Source: JAAURS01 sp031362245 (GTDB lineage Bacteria; Cyanobacteriota; Cyanobacteriia; Thermosynechococcales; Thermosynechococcaceae). Taken from it: a stretch of 5,215 nucleotides of DNA. The DNA is taken from positions 1 through 5,215 of the forward strand of contig JANLSD010000153.1 of NCBI GenBank assembly GCA_031362245.1, given 5' to 3'. The translations under genes were made by a program, and so were the position numbers. Below are positions 4,318 to 5,215 of the stretch, one piece after another (the stretch's first letter is position 1; the number at the start of each line of letters is the position of its first letter). The notes beneath the pieces were generated by a model. It was not told where the DNA came from, ran no database searches, and saw only the letters and a list, made by a program, of their open reading frames with translations.

Positions 4318-5215
4318 CTATTTCTTTTTGCCAAACCAACCAAAAGGATTAGGGCTTTCTTTCGACTTGCCCCCTGCTGGCGATACTTTAACACCTGATT
4401 GAGTCGTTTTAGACGCTGCGCTTTCTTGCTTTTTCAGCTCTTCCAATTCCTGAAGGAGCGAAGCATTTCTAGGCTCAAGTTTTTGCGCATTCAACAGGTA
4501 TCCCTTAGCCATCTTAGGCTGTTTCAGCTTCAAATAGATGCTGCCCAGCAATAGATTGCAGCGGAAGTTTTGGGGATCTAACTTTTGAGCAGACCGTAAC
4601 TCTTGGATTGCAGGCTGATACAGGTTTTTTTCTATGTATTCCTCTGCTCGGCGAAGATACTGCCGAATAAATGCATCAGAAGGGGGTGCTGTTTGTTGAG
4701 TAATCGGTTCTTTGACAGGCGTTGTGATCGATACGTCAGGACTAGTGGGCTGAACAGGCACTGCTGGCTGCGTTCCAGCAAAAGACGAATTATTCCGGGG
4801 GGGCTGCATCAGCTCTCGACGCAGCAGGAACATAAGGTTGAGTTCACTCATCTGCTCAATTGCGTTGACCACTTGACTAAGATGGCTATATTGATGCTCA
4901 GACAGTTCCTGAATGGTCTCAAGGTAAAACGTTTGATATTGATCGCTCGTCAGCAAATTCTTGCTCGTCTGATGGTGTAGCCTTGCGGTATCAAACTCTA
5001 AGTTGGCGCGTTGTCCCACTAGCTTGAGCAACATTTCATAATCGGTGCGCTCTTTATCTTGCGATAAAAATTGGTAAGCCGGATTGACAAGCTTGGAGAG
5101 CACTTGACTGGCTTGTTTTTTATCAATGGAGGAGGGACAGCTATCAGGATGGAGCATCCGCGCAAGGGTGAGATAGCGCTTCCGAATGACGGCTGCGGCT
5201 GCATCCACTGGCAGC
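4318..5215 (-). CDS. J-domain/TPR protein, 5' end outside window
   Basis: A DnaJ-type J domain at the N-terminus is followed by a linker and TPR repeats. Seen, numbering from the GTG at 5208: helix II IRKRYLTLARMLHPD with the HPD motif at 20-22 that stimulates Hsp70 ATPase, and helices III-IV to about residue 62 (SKLVNPAYQFLSQDKERTDY). A helical region spans 66-135, a Pro/Thr/Gln-rich linker about 137-177, two TPR-like units about 178-247 (YIEKNLYQPAIQELRSAQKL, LGSIYLKLKQPKMAKGYLLN), and a basic tail NPFGWFGKKK. The frame stays open to the window edge and still encodes J-domain text (LPVDAAAAVIR), while helix I is absent, so the real start lies beyond 5215 and the GTG is internal. There are no zinc-finger or G/F regions, so this is a class C J-protein, a likely cytoplasmic DnaK partner. 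It heads the hisZ-hisG string. Its specific client is unknown. Confidence 0.9.
   Translation of the reverse strand, partial: LPVDAAAAVIRKRYLTLARMLHPDSCPSSIDKKQASQVLSKLVNPAYQFLSQDKERTDYEMLLKLVGQRANLEFDTARLHHQTSKNLLTSDQYQTFYLETIQELSEHQYSHLSQVVNAIEQMSELNLMFLLRRELMQPPRNNSSFAGTQPAVPVQPTSPDVSITTPVKEPITQQTAPPSDAFIRQYLRRAEEYIEKNLYQPAIQELRSAQKLDPQNFRCNLLLGSIYLKLKQPKMAKGYLLNAQKLEPRNASLLQELEELKKQESAASKTTQSGVKVSPAGGKSKESPNPFGWFGKKK

Noticed and set aside
4603..5204. Plus-strand 125-codon frame and alternative minus-strand frame inside the J-TPR gene
   Set aside because: The J-domain HPD motif and TPR pattern lie in the other frame; these carry no motif.
5206..5208. GTG as the true start of the J-domain gene
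   Set aside because: The open frame and recognisable J-domain text (LPVDAAAA) continue upstream to the window edge, so this GTG is internal and the gene is cut by the window.

Overview
This window looks like a cyanobacterial chromosome segment. The RecA, HisG and HisZ sequences read like cyanobacterial family members as I remember them. The octamer GCGATCGC (HIP1, the hallmark cyanobacterial palindrome) occurs five times in 5.2 kb. The gap between two genes is packed with C-rich/G-rich inverted repeats of the kind that litter filamentous cyanobacterial genomes. I cannot name the species.

Layout, left to right. Positions 1-252 (minus strand) hold the start of a secreted protein. It has a GTG start, a ribosome binding site and a signal peptide, then the opening of a DUF2141-like domain. 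After about residue 63 the sequence abruptly becomes RTX-like (Gly-rich, calcium-binding type) and runs off the window edge. This may be a chimeric gene or an assembly join. A 158-bp divergent spacer leads to a 117-codon Spx/MgsR/ArsC-family gene (411-764, plus), followed by recA (about 911-1978, plus). The 467 bp between the convergent recA and hisG genes hold no credible gene. They are a stack of nested inverted repeats (1989-2433) framed by 36-bp imperfect terminal inverted repeats that end 10 bp and 12 bp from the two stop codons.

The right half is a tight minus-strand gene string, transcribed right to left: a J-domain/TPR protein (4318 to beyond the window end), hisZ (3097-4311) and hisG (2446-3087), with gaps of 6 and 9 bp. 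HisG is the short form, which lacks the regulatory C-terminal domain and depends on HisZ. Together they form the ATP phosphoribosyltransferase that catalyses the first step of histidine synthesis. The J-domain/TPR gene has no known histidine role; its place at the head of this string is the main functional puzzle here.

I found no tRNA, rRNA, CRISPR array, intact transposase or phage gene. The least ordinary items are the Russian-doll repeat region and the DUF2141/RTX junction. I do not see convincing evidence of a wholly new biological system.
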